52,357 bases of DNA from Acanthamoeba lenticulata. Its lineage: Eukaryota; Discosea; Longamoebia; Acanthamoebidae. Positions 14,899 through 27,468 of this stretch are shown in pieces (positions within the stretch are counted from its first letter, which is position 1; every line of letters begins with the position of its first letter). The stretch lies in the NCBI GenBank assembly GCA_002179805.1, contig NAVB01001175.1, forward strand, positions 1 to 52,357, in the 5' to 3' direction. The translations under genes were made by a program, and so were the position numbers. Below the pieces are notes generated by a model. It did not search any database. It saw only the letters and a list, made by a program, of their open reading frames with translations, and was not told where the DNA came from.

Positions 14899-15582
14899 GC
14901 CAGACAACTCAGAGAACTGGCCAAGTTGCACAACAACTCCGCTCTCTGCTCGATCACGCGCGTGGTCTTCACCAAGACTGCTTCATCAACGCTGTTTTCG
15001 GGCCGTGGCTCGTGGACAACTACTTCTTTCCTGACCGACTTCTGATGTACATAAGCAGACACTTGCGGCTTTTGGGCATAGGCCCTCCTGTACATAAAGC
15101 GCAGCTGGTGGCCAACTTTATTTTGCATTTTCCTATTCAAAACAAAAAGTCGAGGTATTCCTTCAACTTTTCTCGACAAGCCAGAGTCGATCAACGATCC
15201 TGGCTTTTTTCCAAGCGCTAAGGAATTCGGCGTTGTGATTGGAATGTTAGACTGGATTCTCGGGGGTTTGCGTAAGGTCAACGTGGTGTCAAACGGAGGC
15301 ACTCAAGACGAGGAAGTACGCTGCTTCGCTCCTCGGTGCTGCAGCCATTACGAAGAGACGCAGCTGCGTCTGTTGATCTTGAAGAGCCTTGAAAAGCGGA
15401 CTGCAACCCCTTCGAGGCGTGTGGGTCGTTGTAAAGTTCCGGTCCGCCACCGCCGGCCCAGTCCTCTTGAAGACTCGCGTTCCTTCGAAGTTCCGAGCTT
15501 CCTTAGAATCGAGTTGACATCGATTTGTAAGACTAAGCGAGAAAGAGGCTACTACGAGGCAGTCTAGAAGGAGGAAACACAG
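14899..15582. other. Intergenic region, no gene seen
   Basis: No exon with family resemblance on either strand. A short hairpin followed by six T lies at about 15176-15210 (AGCCAG facing CTGGCT). The stretch should hold the 3' region of the short ORF and the promoter of the WRKY gene. Confidence 0.4.
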
Positions 15583-18479
15583 ATGGGGACCGTACCTTCC
15601 ACGCCGTCGAGCAGCGCTACGGCCACATCTTCCACCGTTGCAACTTCCCAATTTGCTGGGATCCAAGCATTAGGTTCAGATCCCCTTCAAGTGGCGTCCG
15701 CTCCACTGTCCTCTTCAAGCACCGTACTCTCTCTTCCCCACTTTTCTCCTCGTTGCCTTCACTTCATTCTCTCGCAGCAAATAACGATTCTTGGCGTTTT
15801 GGCCGTGACGCTACAGGACCGCGGCCCGCCGACGAACGGTTATGTGGAAGGGCCAGCCAACCTGCCCCAGCAGCAGCATCATCACCACCATCAGGTATCC
15901 TTGTATTCACTCAAGGTGCATAATAGAGGAGCCCACTCTGCTCACTTACTGCCTGTCTGTGGTGGTGCTCGGTAAGCTGTCCCACCTGGACGCGGCGTCC
16001 ATGATGCAAGCCCTGGCAGTCTCGCCTCTGGCCTATCAAAAGCACCTGCGCGAGGCCAGCGCCGCTCTCCCGGCGCCCATCACCCTGCCCCTGCCTTCCT
16101 CCTCCTCCTCCTCCTCCTCTTCCAGCTCCTCGACCACCGCTTCATCCTCCTCGTCCTCCCCTTCGTCATCCTTTTTGGCCGAAGATGGCAGCGGATCCTC
16201 GCCCCTGGCGCCCAACAATGTGCGCGCACGACGCTCCTCCTCGTCGTCACCGTCCTCGTCCTCCGCCGCCGCGGCGTCGGGCGACCACCCGCCGGAAGAC
16301 GACGGGTTCAGATGGCGCAAGTACGGGCGCAAGTCGGTGAAGGGGAGCCAGTTCCCACGAAGCTACTACAAGTGCACGTACCCGGGCTGCACGGTCAAGA
16401 AGCAGGTCGAGACGACGCTGCAGCACGGCGTGCAGGTCCTTCATACGACCTACAAGGGTGAGCACACGCACGAGGCCCCCCAGGTGACCCGCGTCAACGC
16501 CGAGGACCAAACCTCGTTCAAGAACTCGGTCATCACCGAGTTTCTCGGCGTACGCAGACTCTATGGTGGCTGGGCATCTAATCTGTTGCAACAGATGTCT
16601 CACGCGTGTGCGTGTCGAACAGGCGGCATCGGCATTGGCGGCTGATACGATCGCGACGCTGGCCACGAGTGGATCCGGCGGCAATGGCGGGAGCCCGTCT
16701 TCCCACCGCGTGGCGTCGCCCACGACCGCCGCCACCAGCGCCAACGGTGGCAGTGGCAGTGGCAGTGGCAGCGGAGGCAATGGCGGACCGCCGACGGCGG
16801 CCGCGGTGTCGGGTCCTCGGCTGGTCGTGGAGACCAAGGTCGGGGTCGACTACCTCGACGACGGCTACCACTGGCGCAAATACGGCCAGAAGAACGTTAA
16901 AGGTGAGAGCCGCTCTCAACACAACAATGATGATGATGACGACAATGCTGACGATGATGTTGATGGTGTTGATGGTGTTGATGATGACACACACGCAGGA
17001 TCGATTTATCCGCGGAGCTATTACAAGTGCACGGAAAAGGATTGCCCGGTGAAGAAGCAAGTGGAGCAAAACGGGACGCATATCATCAACACCTACGAGG
17101 GCACCCACAACCACCTGGCCCCGGGCCTCGACGAGAACGCGCGCAAGCGCCGACGGCGGCGGCCCTCGGGCAACAATCATCTTGTGCCCGCCAACAACGC
17201 CCCGGCCCCGCCGGCCGCGGCCTCCATGACGCCGACGGCCGCGACTTCATCGATGGTGGCCATGCATGACGGTGACGATGATCGTGTCGAGGCCCAGGAA
17301 GAGGAGGACGAAGAGGCCGACGCCATTCGGCCGCGGCGGATGTATGACGGCAGTGGCGGCGATGGGGATGACGACGATGGCGATGGTGAATACAGCCCGA
17401 CGTCGTCTCAGCAGTCGAGCAACGGACGCCACAAGCGACGAAGGACGCAATATCGGCAGTCTGGCGCAATGCTGTCTTCATCACCGCCATCTGCCTTACG
17501 AACGTCCTCCTCTTCTTTGACTCCACTGTTGTTCCCGTCCCTCACCTCCACCTTGTCCTCGTCTCCTTCTTCTTCTTCTTCTTCATCATCATCATCCTCA
17601 TCGTCTCTGTTGGCGCTGGTTTCGGCCTCGAACTCGCCTTCGCTGGCGTCGCCCTTCCTGAACTCGCTCTCGCCCTTGGCCTCCACCGCCGCCACTCCGC
17701 CCTCGCCATCTCCGCTCTTGCTTTCGTCGCTCTTTAGCCCGGCGTCGCAGCCCACCAACCCGCTTGGGGCGTGGGTCACCGGTGGCGTCGGCGGCCTCAC
17801 CGGCAGCGCCCCAGCTGGGCTGGACGCGTCGCATTCGTTCCCGGCTGCTCTCTACTCGGTGCTCGGTGGCCCGCTGACGTCGCTACCGGACCCGCTGCCT
17901 CCACTCCTGACAACGCCTTCTTCCTTTTCATCCTCGTCCCCGTCATCTTCATCATCATCGTCGTCATCGTCCTTCTCGTCGTCGCCCGTGTCCCACACGA
18001 TCGATGACATGCGCCTGATCGACGAGGACGACGTTGCCAAAAGCGCCGCTGCTGCGGCGGAACAGGACAACGGCCTCGAGCCGCCACGGCTGCTCGACGA
18101 AGCGGCCGCAAATCAAGACGTGTTGGTCGCTCGAACGGCAGAAGAAGTCCTGGAGGACGCCTTGGCATCATTAACGCCGGTGGTGGCGACATCGGAGGCC
18201 GTGGCGGCGCCAACAGCGACAGCAGTGCCGGCCCTGCAGCCCCTTTTCTATCCGTTGGCGGCTGCTGTCGCCGCGGCGTCCACCGCCGCTGCCGTGACGC
18301 CCTCGTCGTGGCCGCCCAGCCAGCCCGTACCTTCAGCGACTTCATCCGTGCCACCATCACTCTCGTCCTCGTCAACGACTTCCAAGGCGGCCAACCCTGC
18401 GGCTGCGCTCTTTAGCTCAGACGCCGCGGCGCGGGCCGCCTTGCTGCTCATCAACGAGAGCTTGGCGCAGCTCGACTGA
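15583..18479 (+). CDS. WRKY-domain transcription factor with two WRKY domains
   Basis: Nuclear DNA-binding protein; WRKY domains recognise W-box DNA (TTGAC core). Domain one (16300-16480) has the variant heptad WRKYGRK, then CTYPGC and HTH zinc ligands. Domain two (16860-17125, split by an intron after [11 protein letters not shown]) has the canonical heptad, CTEKDC and HNH. The N-terminal part has His and Ser tracts. The long C-terminal part (about 17130-18479) is low complexity, with Ser runs, Ala/Pro and acidic blocks, plausibly an activation region. Likely introns: 15733-15786 (54 bp), about 15895-15975, 16550-16622, 16903-16998 (96 bp). The 54- and 96-bp introns are multiples of three and open, so retention would not break the frame. 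WRKY proteins are typical of plants and also occur in some amoebozoans. Confidence 0.92.
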
Positions 18480-18691
18480 GCTGTTGTTGGGGCCAGCCAG
18501 CCAGCCACCAAGCACCGCTTTTTTGTTTTTTCTGTACATGCCCAGCCTGAGAACTCATGCGCACCTCTGGCAACCTGTAACAACAATCCACCAAATACAT
18601 GCTATCATCGTTTCTTATTCTTGTGTAATCGTTACGCCCGCCTGTACAATGCGCATACACCCGCTGTGTGACTGCCTGGAGCATGTTGCCA

Positions 18692-20108
18692 TCAGGCAGA
18701 GGTCAGCTCCAGCTTGGCCTTGGTGGTCTTGGGGGTCATCCAGTACTTGCTCTGCAGGATCTCGTCGTTGAGCCGCGGAAGACCACGCAGGGCGCGATGG
18801 CGCACAAAGAGGGCGAGTATGGCGTCGACGTCGTCCGTGCACAGAAGCAGGTCGTGGTAGGGCCGCCCGACCGAGGTCGACTTGATCAGGTCAAACACGC
18901 CGTTCTCCTGCCAGAAGGCCGCCGGGTAGAACACCATTGGGCAGCACTCCTCCGCGCTCGAGTAGTGGTTGTAGCAGGCTGCAACATTCATGTGTTATTA
19001 AGAATAGGAAATAAAAAGATAAAATAAATACTAAATAATAAATCATCAGTGGACAAACGTACCATCCTGAAAGATCTCTTGTCGTGTGCCGGCGCTACCC
19101 GGGGTGAAGATGATGCCGCCGTTGGATACGGCGATGATGCCGTCCTCGCGGACGGCATTGGAGAACATCTTGGCGTGGAAGGTGGCAAACACGTTCGAGG
19201 GCTCGTGGCCGTAGCGCCAGGTTGGGATGCCGATGCTGGGCATGTAGGTCGTCGGCCCGAAGCGCTCGATGACGTTGAGCGCCGGCTGGACGTTGACAAA
19301 CTCCTTGCCCGACGGGCCGACGTCGTTGCCGCGCGCGATGATGGCCAGGGCCTCGTCGACGTCGGTGTCGTCGTGGTTCTTGAGGTAGGCCCCCATGTTG
19401 GCCGCCTCCATGGCGCCCGGCCCGCCGCCGGTGAGCACGAGGAAGCCCTCGCGGGCCAGCCGCCAGGCCAGCCGCGTCACGTTGCGATACACGTCGCTGC
19501 CGCGGAGCATGCCATGGCCGCCCATGATCGACACCACGGTCTTGCCCTCAAGGTAGTCGTAGAGGGCGTCCTTGATCGAGTAGTCGTGGGTCGTCATCGC
19601 GAACAGCGGCTGCAGCTCCTTCCCGTGGGTCAGGTACCACTGGTAGATGGCGGCGTCGTCTCGGGCGAGCTCCTCCTGACGGTACATGAACGCGCGGAAG
19701 GCCTTGAAGGGCACGTCGAGCGGGTTCTCCAGCACCACTGCGCCTTGTGCTCGCACCATGTCCGGCTTCACCCCCTCTGGCAACACGCAGCCCCAGAGCG
19801 ACGCTCGGCAGAAGTTGTATCTGTGGTGAACGAAGACCAGGTCTCGTAAGAAGCAGAACGGCAAAAATTAAAGAGTAATAAGAAACGAACCGGAGGAACT
19901 GGTCGGCCGGAAGGCTGGCGAAGTCAACGGCCTGGAAGACCCACCCTGAGAGGTCGACAGCTGCCGGTTCGCAGCCGTCAACTTTGCTCAAAAACTCATC
20001 TAGCGTCTCTATTTCGTTCTCCTCGTTGGAGCCCTTGAATGCCAGGTCCAACCCGGAAGTGGCGGCAGGCTCATTGCCTCCTTGAGGCACTGTTGTCGAT
20101 GCGTCCAT
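18692..20108 (-). CDS. LOG-family Rossmann nucleotide-binding protein
   Basis: Three exons: 20108-19891, 19820-19063, 18978-18692. The core has the LOG/SLOG Rossmann signatures GKTVVSIMGGHGM, VLTGGGPGAMEAANMGAYL and IIFTPGSAGTRQEIFQDACY (the last like the PGGxGTxxE active-site motif, with Ser for the second Gly). LOG proteins in plants and bacteria release free bases from nucleoside 5'-monophosphates; the branch seen here, with PTWRYGHEPSNVFA between the motifs, is long and resembles bacterial uncharacterised members. So the hydrolase role is an inference. The N-terminal 120 or so residues (DLSGWVFQAVDF, GCVLPEGV) form a separate extension. No targeting peptide is obvious. It is head-to-head with the PPR gene and could be of bacterial origin. 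Confidence 0.8.
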
Positions 20109-20426
20109 GTCTTCGCAGTGCTGTGTTCGAAGGCTGCTCCATAGTCCTTGCCGTACGATGTCGACGGATGAGTGCCGCGATTCAGTCAGTTTTGCATGAC
20201 TTCTCTTTGACGTCCCACGGTTGAGAATGTCAAGCACGACAATAAAGAAGTAGTGCTGGCGAAATTTCCTTCGCCTTGTTGGCCAGTTTACGTGTCCAAC
20301 AAAGGCAGTCGATCTGACACAAGCGATTCAAACCGGCACAGCACACTACGCCTGAACAAAAGAGCACTGCGAGAGTACTAATAAAAGCACGAACGCACAC
20401 GACATACAGTCAACTCGACCGTCAAG
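20109..20426. promoter_or_regulatory. Shared divergent promoter region
   Basis: A 318-base gap separates the start codons of the LOG-family gene (minus) and the PPR gene (plus), so both promoters must lie here or overlap their leaders. An AT-rich ACTAATAAAAG element sits near 20378. No specific factor site is claimed. Confidence 0.45.
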
Positions 20427-22262
20427 ATGAGAAGGTTTGTACTTGCATTGTTTTCTTGTAATTGCTTAATTGTTGACATCAACGCCGCTGCCACTCCCCC
20501 TGGCAGAACTGCCGACGTCACTTTGCGGCTGCGCACGGCACCGCTTCTGCCACATCGCACATGGCTGCCCACCCACGTCCGCTCCGTCATGAACGCCTCC
20601 GGACATGACCACAACTTGCGCCGCACGCTGACAACCTCTGCCTCTGCGTCCAGCTCATCCAAGAAGAGCAGCCAAGAGGTGAACCTTTTTGCAACCCCAA
20701 TCTTGTCTTTTGAATCTAACGCTAGATTGCCGGGCGCAAACAGGCGACCGGCAGCGAAGATGAGGACTACACGAAGCTCGCGCGGCGTCCAGCCTTGGAG
20801 CAGCAGCTTCAACGGCTTGAGCAGACCGCCGAACCCGTCACGCCGCGCCAACTCGTACGTTTGGCCCCTTCCCCTCTTCTGTACGTCAGGCCTCACGTGC
20901 ATGCCGACGACGCACGCAGACCAACCTGCTGCGCGCACTGATTGTGGGCAAGCACCGCGACAACATGGACGAACTGGAGCCCCGCGTGCTCGATCTTCAC
21001 GCGCGCGTTCACGGCGGGACCCAGTTTGACGGTTCGGCCTTGCTGGCTGCCCTGAGCTACATGGGCCACCTTCCAGTACGTGCTACACTTTATTTTTAAA
21101 ACAAATAAAATCTATAATAGATCAAATAATAAATGTACTGACATGGAACCTCGCAGGCATCGTTTGCCGAATACGAGCGGCTCAAGCGGGACGGCGTCCA
21201 ACTCTTTGAGCTAAACTATGGCTACCTTGTTGAGGTATGCGCGCCTCTTACCGCTCACGCGCGTGCAATCACCTGACACATGAGCGCCTCTCTCGGGACC
21301 GCTCTCGGACCCAAAGGTGGCGAGTGCCAAGGGCGACCTCGATCGGGCGTTCACGGTGGTGGACCTGCTGCGCGAGGACCGACATCGCCTCGTCGAGGGC
21401 CGCCTCTCGACCTTTGTCTTTAACCGGTGCGCACCCTCGCCTTGCCCCAAATCCTCAGCACATGAGGAGGGCTCAGAGGAATGTGGGTCTGACGGAAGAG
21501 ATTCTTATTTGTTACGTGCTGCTTGCCGCCGAAAGACTCCTCTTGGCGTGCGGGCGTAACAACGCGCTCGACATGTCCAGCCGGGTCATCCAGTACCTGG
21601 TCGACGAGGGCCTCCGACCCACGCCGACGACGTTTGCGAGCTTCATCGATGCGTGCGCCATGACAGGCGACCTGCGTATGTTGTCCTCTTCATCCAACTT
21701 ACAACATCTCATCATCATCAACAACAACAACGACAACAATGCCACACAGACCGAGGACTGTCGATCCTGCGACACATGAAGAGCACGCTCAACCTCTCGC
21801 CCGAGAGGTACCAGCTCGATGCCCGATACTTCACGTCTCTCATCCCTGCCTGCCGAGACCCTGAGGTGCGCTGCTGCGCCACACACACGCTTGCATGCAC
21901 CGCACACGCACGACGCGCGGTTGGCTTACGGCATATGCGGTGGCTGCCTCGTCGCGCAGGACTTTGATCGAGTCGTGGCGGAGATGATCCGAGAGGGCGT
22001 GGAGCCGACGGAGAACGTGATGGAGGCGTTCATCCGCGACTGCGCTACCAACGGCGGCCTCTCGCGAGCGCTGGGCATGTTCAAGGAGTTCCGCCTCTTC
22101 TGCGAGACGCGCAGCCACGACCGGCAGCGAAAGCTGCGCCAGCGGCTCCAGCGCGAGGCCGAGGCCGGCGCGAGCGAGCAGCGCCTGCGTGCACTTCTCG
22201 ACGAGCAGCAGCAGAAGCAACGGCTCGTCGTGCACAAGCCGTCTCTCTCGCCGCTCTTCTGA
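20427..22262 (+). CDS. Pentatricopeptide-repeat protein, probably mitochondrial
   Basis: Multi-exon helical-repeat protein. Segments read: 20427-20678 and about 20728-20850, then exons starting near 20921, 21157, 21319, 21538, 21751 and 21960. Repeat-like helices: LDRAFTVVDLLREDRHRLVE, ALDMSSRVIQYLVDEGLRPT followed by TFASFIDACAMTGDL, RGLSILRHMKSTLNLSPE, and DFDRVVAEMIREGVEPTENV followed by MEAFIRDCATNGGLSRAL. These match the 35-residue PPR pattern. The N-terminus (MRRFVLALFSCN, then many Arg, Ser and Thr and few acids) could be a mitochondrial presequence. PPR proteins bind single-stranded RNA and act in organelle RNA processing, editing or translation. The C-terminal 45 residues are a Gln/Arg-rich helix (QRKLRQRLQREAEAG). 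The exact target cannot be read from the sequence. Confidence 0.75.
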
Positions 22263-22498
22263 TACCGGCCACCAAATACATAAATTCAAAACAGATCCCA
22301 TGGCAGCCGTTGGCACGCAACCAGGGCTGACCTGTTCGAAGGCGGTGCGCCTACAGTGGGCGTGTGCCAACGACTGGCCAAGGGATAAGACCCCAGGCCT
22401 GGGGTGGGACGCCGGAAAGTTTCTCTCCTTGTTCGTCTCGATTTATAAAAGAAAAGTAAAAGAAATATACTTCATTTTATTGGATCTGTGCGTAGCGG

Positions 22499-25400
22499 AT
22501 GGAAGAGGAGAGGAGCAGCCTGCGGCACCGGTACCAGAGGTACCAGCGAGAAGGACAGGCCTTTCAGCGGCCCTACCAGCAGCACTACTTTGGTTACCGA
22601 CCAGATGAAGATGATGGCTGGGGCTATGAGGATGACGAAGATTACGACCAGTTTGATGCACCATTTGATGAAATCCTCGAGCGAAACGGTACCAGCGTTA
22701 CTGCACTGTGCCCTTCTTGGCAACCACGTTATTTCTCACCTTACACCGTTCTCAGCTGCTTTGCCCGCCACGTCACCTCTCTTTGGCTCGCTGCCTCCTG
22801 CTTCCTTGCGCCACGATGAAGATGAGCAAATAGAAGAGGACATAAGATATCCTCCACCATCACCAACACGTTCAGGCGGTGCCCGCGAGCACGACCTGCC
22901 GCACCAGCAACCACAACAACGGGTCCCGACCACGCAAGACGAGCGCAGCGCTGTTGATGACGATGAGCAGAGTGGCGATGAAGTGTGTCGGGTGTGTCGG
23001 TACGTTCCTCTTCCTGGCAGGGTTGCCGACATCTGTAGGTGTTCTCACCCTTGCCGCGCCGCACGTGGCGGGCAGGTGCGAGTCCACGCCCGACCAGCCG
23101 TTGTTCTACCCGTGCCTGTGCAAGGGCTCCATCCGCTACGTGCACCAGGTGTGCCCTTTGTCCACCCCCATCTGTTTGTTGTGTCTTCTGCCTTCTTCTT
23201 GGCGAGCAAGTTGCACGAACGCCAGTTCATTGTTGCTTTGTTCCCTGCGCAGGAGTGCCTCACGCTCTGGCTCAAGCATAGCAACAAGACCTCTTGTGAA
23301 CTTTGTAAACATCCCTTCCGCTTCCAACCTGGTACTAGCTCTCTTCTCATTCTGTTTGGTTTTCTTGTTGTTGTTTACTCAAAGCTTTGTCGTTGCTGCA
23401 CTAGTCTATGCCGCCAACGCGCCCAGAATCCTGGCTGGCCATGAACTCTTGTTCGGGGCCATCAAGAAGGTATGTCGTAGCTGCACGCAGGCTATGGCAC
23501 CAGCTAAAGTCTTGTTGCTGACATGGCTGTGCCCGGCAGGCCGCGCAATCGTGCAAACATGCGCTGCGGGTGTTGCTCGTGCTTGTGAGCTGGTGTATTG
23601 GTGTACCCATCGGCACGAGCTGGATCTGGCGCCTCTACTTTTCGCACGAAGTCAACTTTGCGTACGCACATGACAACATTAGTCGCTTCCATTCGCTTTT
23701 AAACAGTTTTTAATCGGTTGATTTGGGCTTGTGGGCTCTCTGACTGTCAACACAGGGTGACATACAACGACTGCATATGGGGCGCCTTCCTGTCGGTGGC
23801 GATCTTTCTCTTCCTCCTAATTGGCTTGTGGCTCATCGACACCATCCAACACCATCAAGAGCACCATCATCATCAGCACGCGGCTGAGGCCGTTCCCGCT
23901 CGGCCGGATGCCGCTGCGGGCGAGATTAGAAACGACAACGACGTTGTTGTCGATGACAACCCGCCTCCTCCACAACAGCCGCAAGCGCCGGCTCAGGCCG
24001 TCGACCTTGATCTGCTGCCTTTGGCGGACGACGGTGAGCAGATCGAAGGTAAGCGCACATGATTTCGCATTTTATTTATTTATTTTTCTAAGCGTTAATT
24101 TTTTCATGTGTGGCGGATGGGCACGAGACCAGAAGTCGAAGTCGATTTCGAAAGAATGGGTATAGTTACTCCCCTGAGCTCGGATACAATTACCCCATTA
24201 GCTTGTGCTGACGAGGCTTGTCTGTGTTTGGACGTGGATGCACAGTGGGTCTTCAGGGCCCGCTTCTCAGGCTGCCGGTACGATTGGCCACGGTCCTCTC
24301 GATCAACGCGGTCGTCGTCGGCCTTCTCGCCTTACTGCCGTACTGGATCGGCCACACTTCGCTCCAGGTGCTTCTTTACTTTTCTTTTCTTTTCTTTCTG
24401 GCATTTCATTAAGAATGTCATGTTGTTGTCGGCAGATGCGCGAGATGTTCCTACCATCGACACCACAAACTGTAGATGTGCGTTGGTTCTCGCGAAGTGC
24501 CGAGAAAAATGCTGATTCACCTCCAACGCTTTCTCGCTCGCTGTGCACACAGATGTCCGGTGGCGTCGATGGGGAGCAGCCGGCCCAATTAGCCGAGGAA
24601 GACGTCTTCAACAATTTGAAAGCCATGCTGGTCGGCTACATAATTCTGGGCTCTGCGGCCCTCTCTTGGCTCGTACGACGATATTCTTGCAAATACCTGC
24701 TTCCCCTCATTGCGCCTCACTGGCGTCCGCGAGTGACATTCATTGTTCGTCTTCCTCTTCTTCTTCTTCTTCCCTTCACCATGGCAGGCGTGCTTCGCCT
24801 GGCTACACCCCAACAACGCACAAGGTATGATCCTGTTCCCTTTCATCTCCTTCTCCCGTTCAGTCGTCATCGTTTCGTGTCTCACGTGTGTTGCCGCGCG
24901 TCGTGCAGCACGGCCAGCGACCCGATTCCTGACGGCGTTGCTGCACCTCTCCCTCCTCTGCGTTCGGGTAAGGCCTCTTTTTCTACTTTTATTTTTTCTA
25001 TTTATGTTCAATCGAAACAACAGGTGGGGACGCTGCTGTTCGTGGAGCTGGGCGTGTTCCCGGAGCTCTGCGGGTGGTATTTGGACCTCGCTGTGCTGCC
25101 GCTCTTTGGCTCCGACATAAGCCCATCACTCGCCTTTTGGCAGCGCCACCCCTTCATCTCAACCTTTCTCGTACGCGCCTTCTGAGCTCCTCCCCAGAGT
25201 GCGTTGGCTCGAGTTGACCTGTTTCTGCGTTTTGTGTCGACACTGCAGCACTGGCTCGTGGGCATTGCCTTTATGTTCCACCTCTCGTCGGCCCTCCGGT
25301 GGCTCCGGTTCGTCGTCGGTGTTGTGGCGGTGGTGGAGGTGGTGGACTGGCGGTCGACAGGCGCTGATTATCGTGAACGATGACAACGACAGGTCGGTGC

Positions 25401-27419
25401 TGCGCCAAGGTGTACTGTGGTTCCTGCGCATGCCGGAGGATCCTGACTGGGACGTCATCGAGGAAATGATTCAAGTGCCGCTCCGAACGCAGGTGAGACG
25501 AATGGCGATGACGATCGTCTTCTTCGGACTCTTGATTGCGCTATTCATCGGCCTCCCCGTCCGCGCTGCCTTTGCGGTACGTCCCCTTATCAAGGCCTCC
25601 ACCCGCCGGCTCAAGCTCACTCTTTATGATGATCGGCGGGCACAGCTGCCGTGGATGAGGCCTCTGTCCTTTATGGAGATGCACGGGCTGAGCTCGTCGC
25701 TCGAGATCGTGCTCCTCCATGGTCTCATCCCGCTGGTCTTCAAATATGTCCGCCCCAAGGCCGCCCTCCAGGTAACCTGTCTTTTCTCGCTTGAGGTTAT
25801 GATGATGCGTCTTGCTTTACTGATCTTGCTACCACTCGCCTTATACACAGGCCCTGTGCACGTGGTGGCTGCGCACGGCGGGCGGCGGGCTCGGGCTGAC
25901 CTCGTACCTGTTCCCAGCGCCGGCGCCGGCGGACAACGGGGAGGCACAAGGCCCGCAGCCACAACCGCCCATCCACTACCCGCGACTCTTTGTCCTCCGG
26001 GTTCGCCACTGCCCGACAGGCGTTGTCATCTGTAGTTGGTGTGGCTTACGATTCCAATCTTTTGACGTCGACACAGATGATGGTGATGCTCGTGGCCAGC
26101 TGGGCCGTGCTCTTCACTCTTCACACAATTTTGCTCGTCGCTCCTGGTACGGATCTCATTGCATTCGTAGCGGATAGTCAATCAATTAGAAATGTTCTTA
26201 TATAATTGTAATCACAAACAGTGAGCGTTGGCTGGTTGGCGTTTGAGCTCGTGGGCTTGACCGACCAGTCGGACCTCAACGCCGCCATCTTGGGTGTCGT
26301 CCTGGTACCACATGCCCCTTCCTTTGAACCGGAGACGCACAACACGCCCAAGCGGCAGGCTTGGATCTGACACGAGAGACGTCTGCGCACGCAGCTGTGG
26401 GGCGGTGCGCGATTGGCACAACTGCTGGTGGCGCAGGCAACCCAGTACGGCGCAGCCCAGTTCTTCACCCGATTCCGCCAATGGGCTCGCGTGGTACATC
26501 TTCTGCTGCTCCGCCACTCCCCCTAGCGTGTGCGACTTCTAAACAACACGCGCGCATTTCAACAACAAGGGCGCCAAGTGCGGGGCGGCGGGCGTGATGT
26601 GGCTCGGCCTGATCCCGCTCCAGGTCGGGCTCTTGTTCGACCTGAGCGTCACGCTGCCCCTGCGCGTGTGGGCCTGGGACCAGTGCCCGGTGCCCAACTC
26701 GCTCTTCCACACGTGGGCGCTCGGCTTGTTCTACCTCAAGATCTGGCACCGTGCCATCATCCTCCTCGACAACGGTCACTGGCGCGAGCGCCTCCAGCGG
26801 GTATGTCTTCCGTTCATTTCTTTAATATCCTTTTCTTTTTTTTAAATGGTTCGAAATATTCAATAAATGGCAAAAAATAAAATTCTAATATCTTAATTTT
26901 TATTGTGAAAGGTGACGCAGGACGGCTACGCCAACATGGACCTCATGCGCTCGTGGAAGGAGGTGTTCTTGCCGATCAGCATGGCGCTGGCGCTCGCCCT
27001 CTTCGTGCCGTACTTTGTCGCCGCGGTACACCTATTCTTGCTGTTGTTGTCTGCTTTCATGACGAGTACCAACAACTTGTGGCTCTTTGTGCGGTTACGA
27101 TGCAGCGGGTGGTGCCGCTGGTGGTGGAGCTGTCGCCAGCGGGGCAGATCTACCTCGAGCGCTTCTGCTACATCCTCACCGGCCTTCTCTGGGTGATGTG
27201 GAAGTGCCTCGAGGTATTCATCTTCTTCTTTTTCTTCTTGTCATCGCCACTTTTGTGTTGCTCATCAGCTCATCACATCACGGGGCACAGTTGTTAAAGG
27301 ACTCGGTGGTGCAGCTGCACAACTCGATCCGCGATGAGAAGTACCTCATCGGGCGCCACCTCCAGAACTACGACGCCGTTGGCCAGCCCCAGCCCCCCGC
27401 CACCGTGGCCCTTGCATAA
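22499..27419 (+). CDS. Doa10/MARCHF6-type RING-CH membrane E3 ubiquitin ligase
   Basis: ER membrane ubiquitin ligase of the ERAD pathway. The RING-CH domain (C4HC3) spans 22988-23325 over three exons: [39 protein letters not shown]. Ahead of it is an acidic and Gln/Arg-rich N-terminus ([20 protein letters not shown]). Many hydrophobic segments follow: [40 protein letters not shown], then the conserved Doa10 core [68 protein letters not shown]. The last exons carry [34 protein letters not shown] and the C-terminal signature [14 protein letters not shown]. Domain order matches human MARCHF6 throughout. The protein has around twenty exons. Some introns in the 24.2-26.6 kb stretch are hard to place. 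The stop lies only 50 bases from the end of the convergent Rab-like gene. Confidence 0.9.
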
Positions 27420-27468
27420 TCGATAAAACAAAAGGAAACCTAACCTTTTATTTTAGGCCTCTCAGTGG

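Noticed and set aside
15176..15210. Short hairpin followed by six T, as a terminator-like signal
   Set aside because: The stem is only six pairs and the cell is eukaryotic; no small-RNA gene was recognised upstream.
14751..15302. Minus-strand 183-codon frame in the gap before the WRKY gene
   Set aside because: No family resemblance, no splice context, and it covers the TATA-led short ORF on the other strand.
16090..16260. Repeated TCC/TCG tracts as possible CRISPR or satellite
   Set aside because: They encode Ser runs in the WRKY protein, have no spacers, and vary in length as usual for coding low-complexity DNA.
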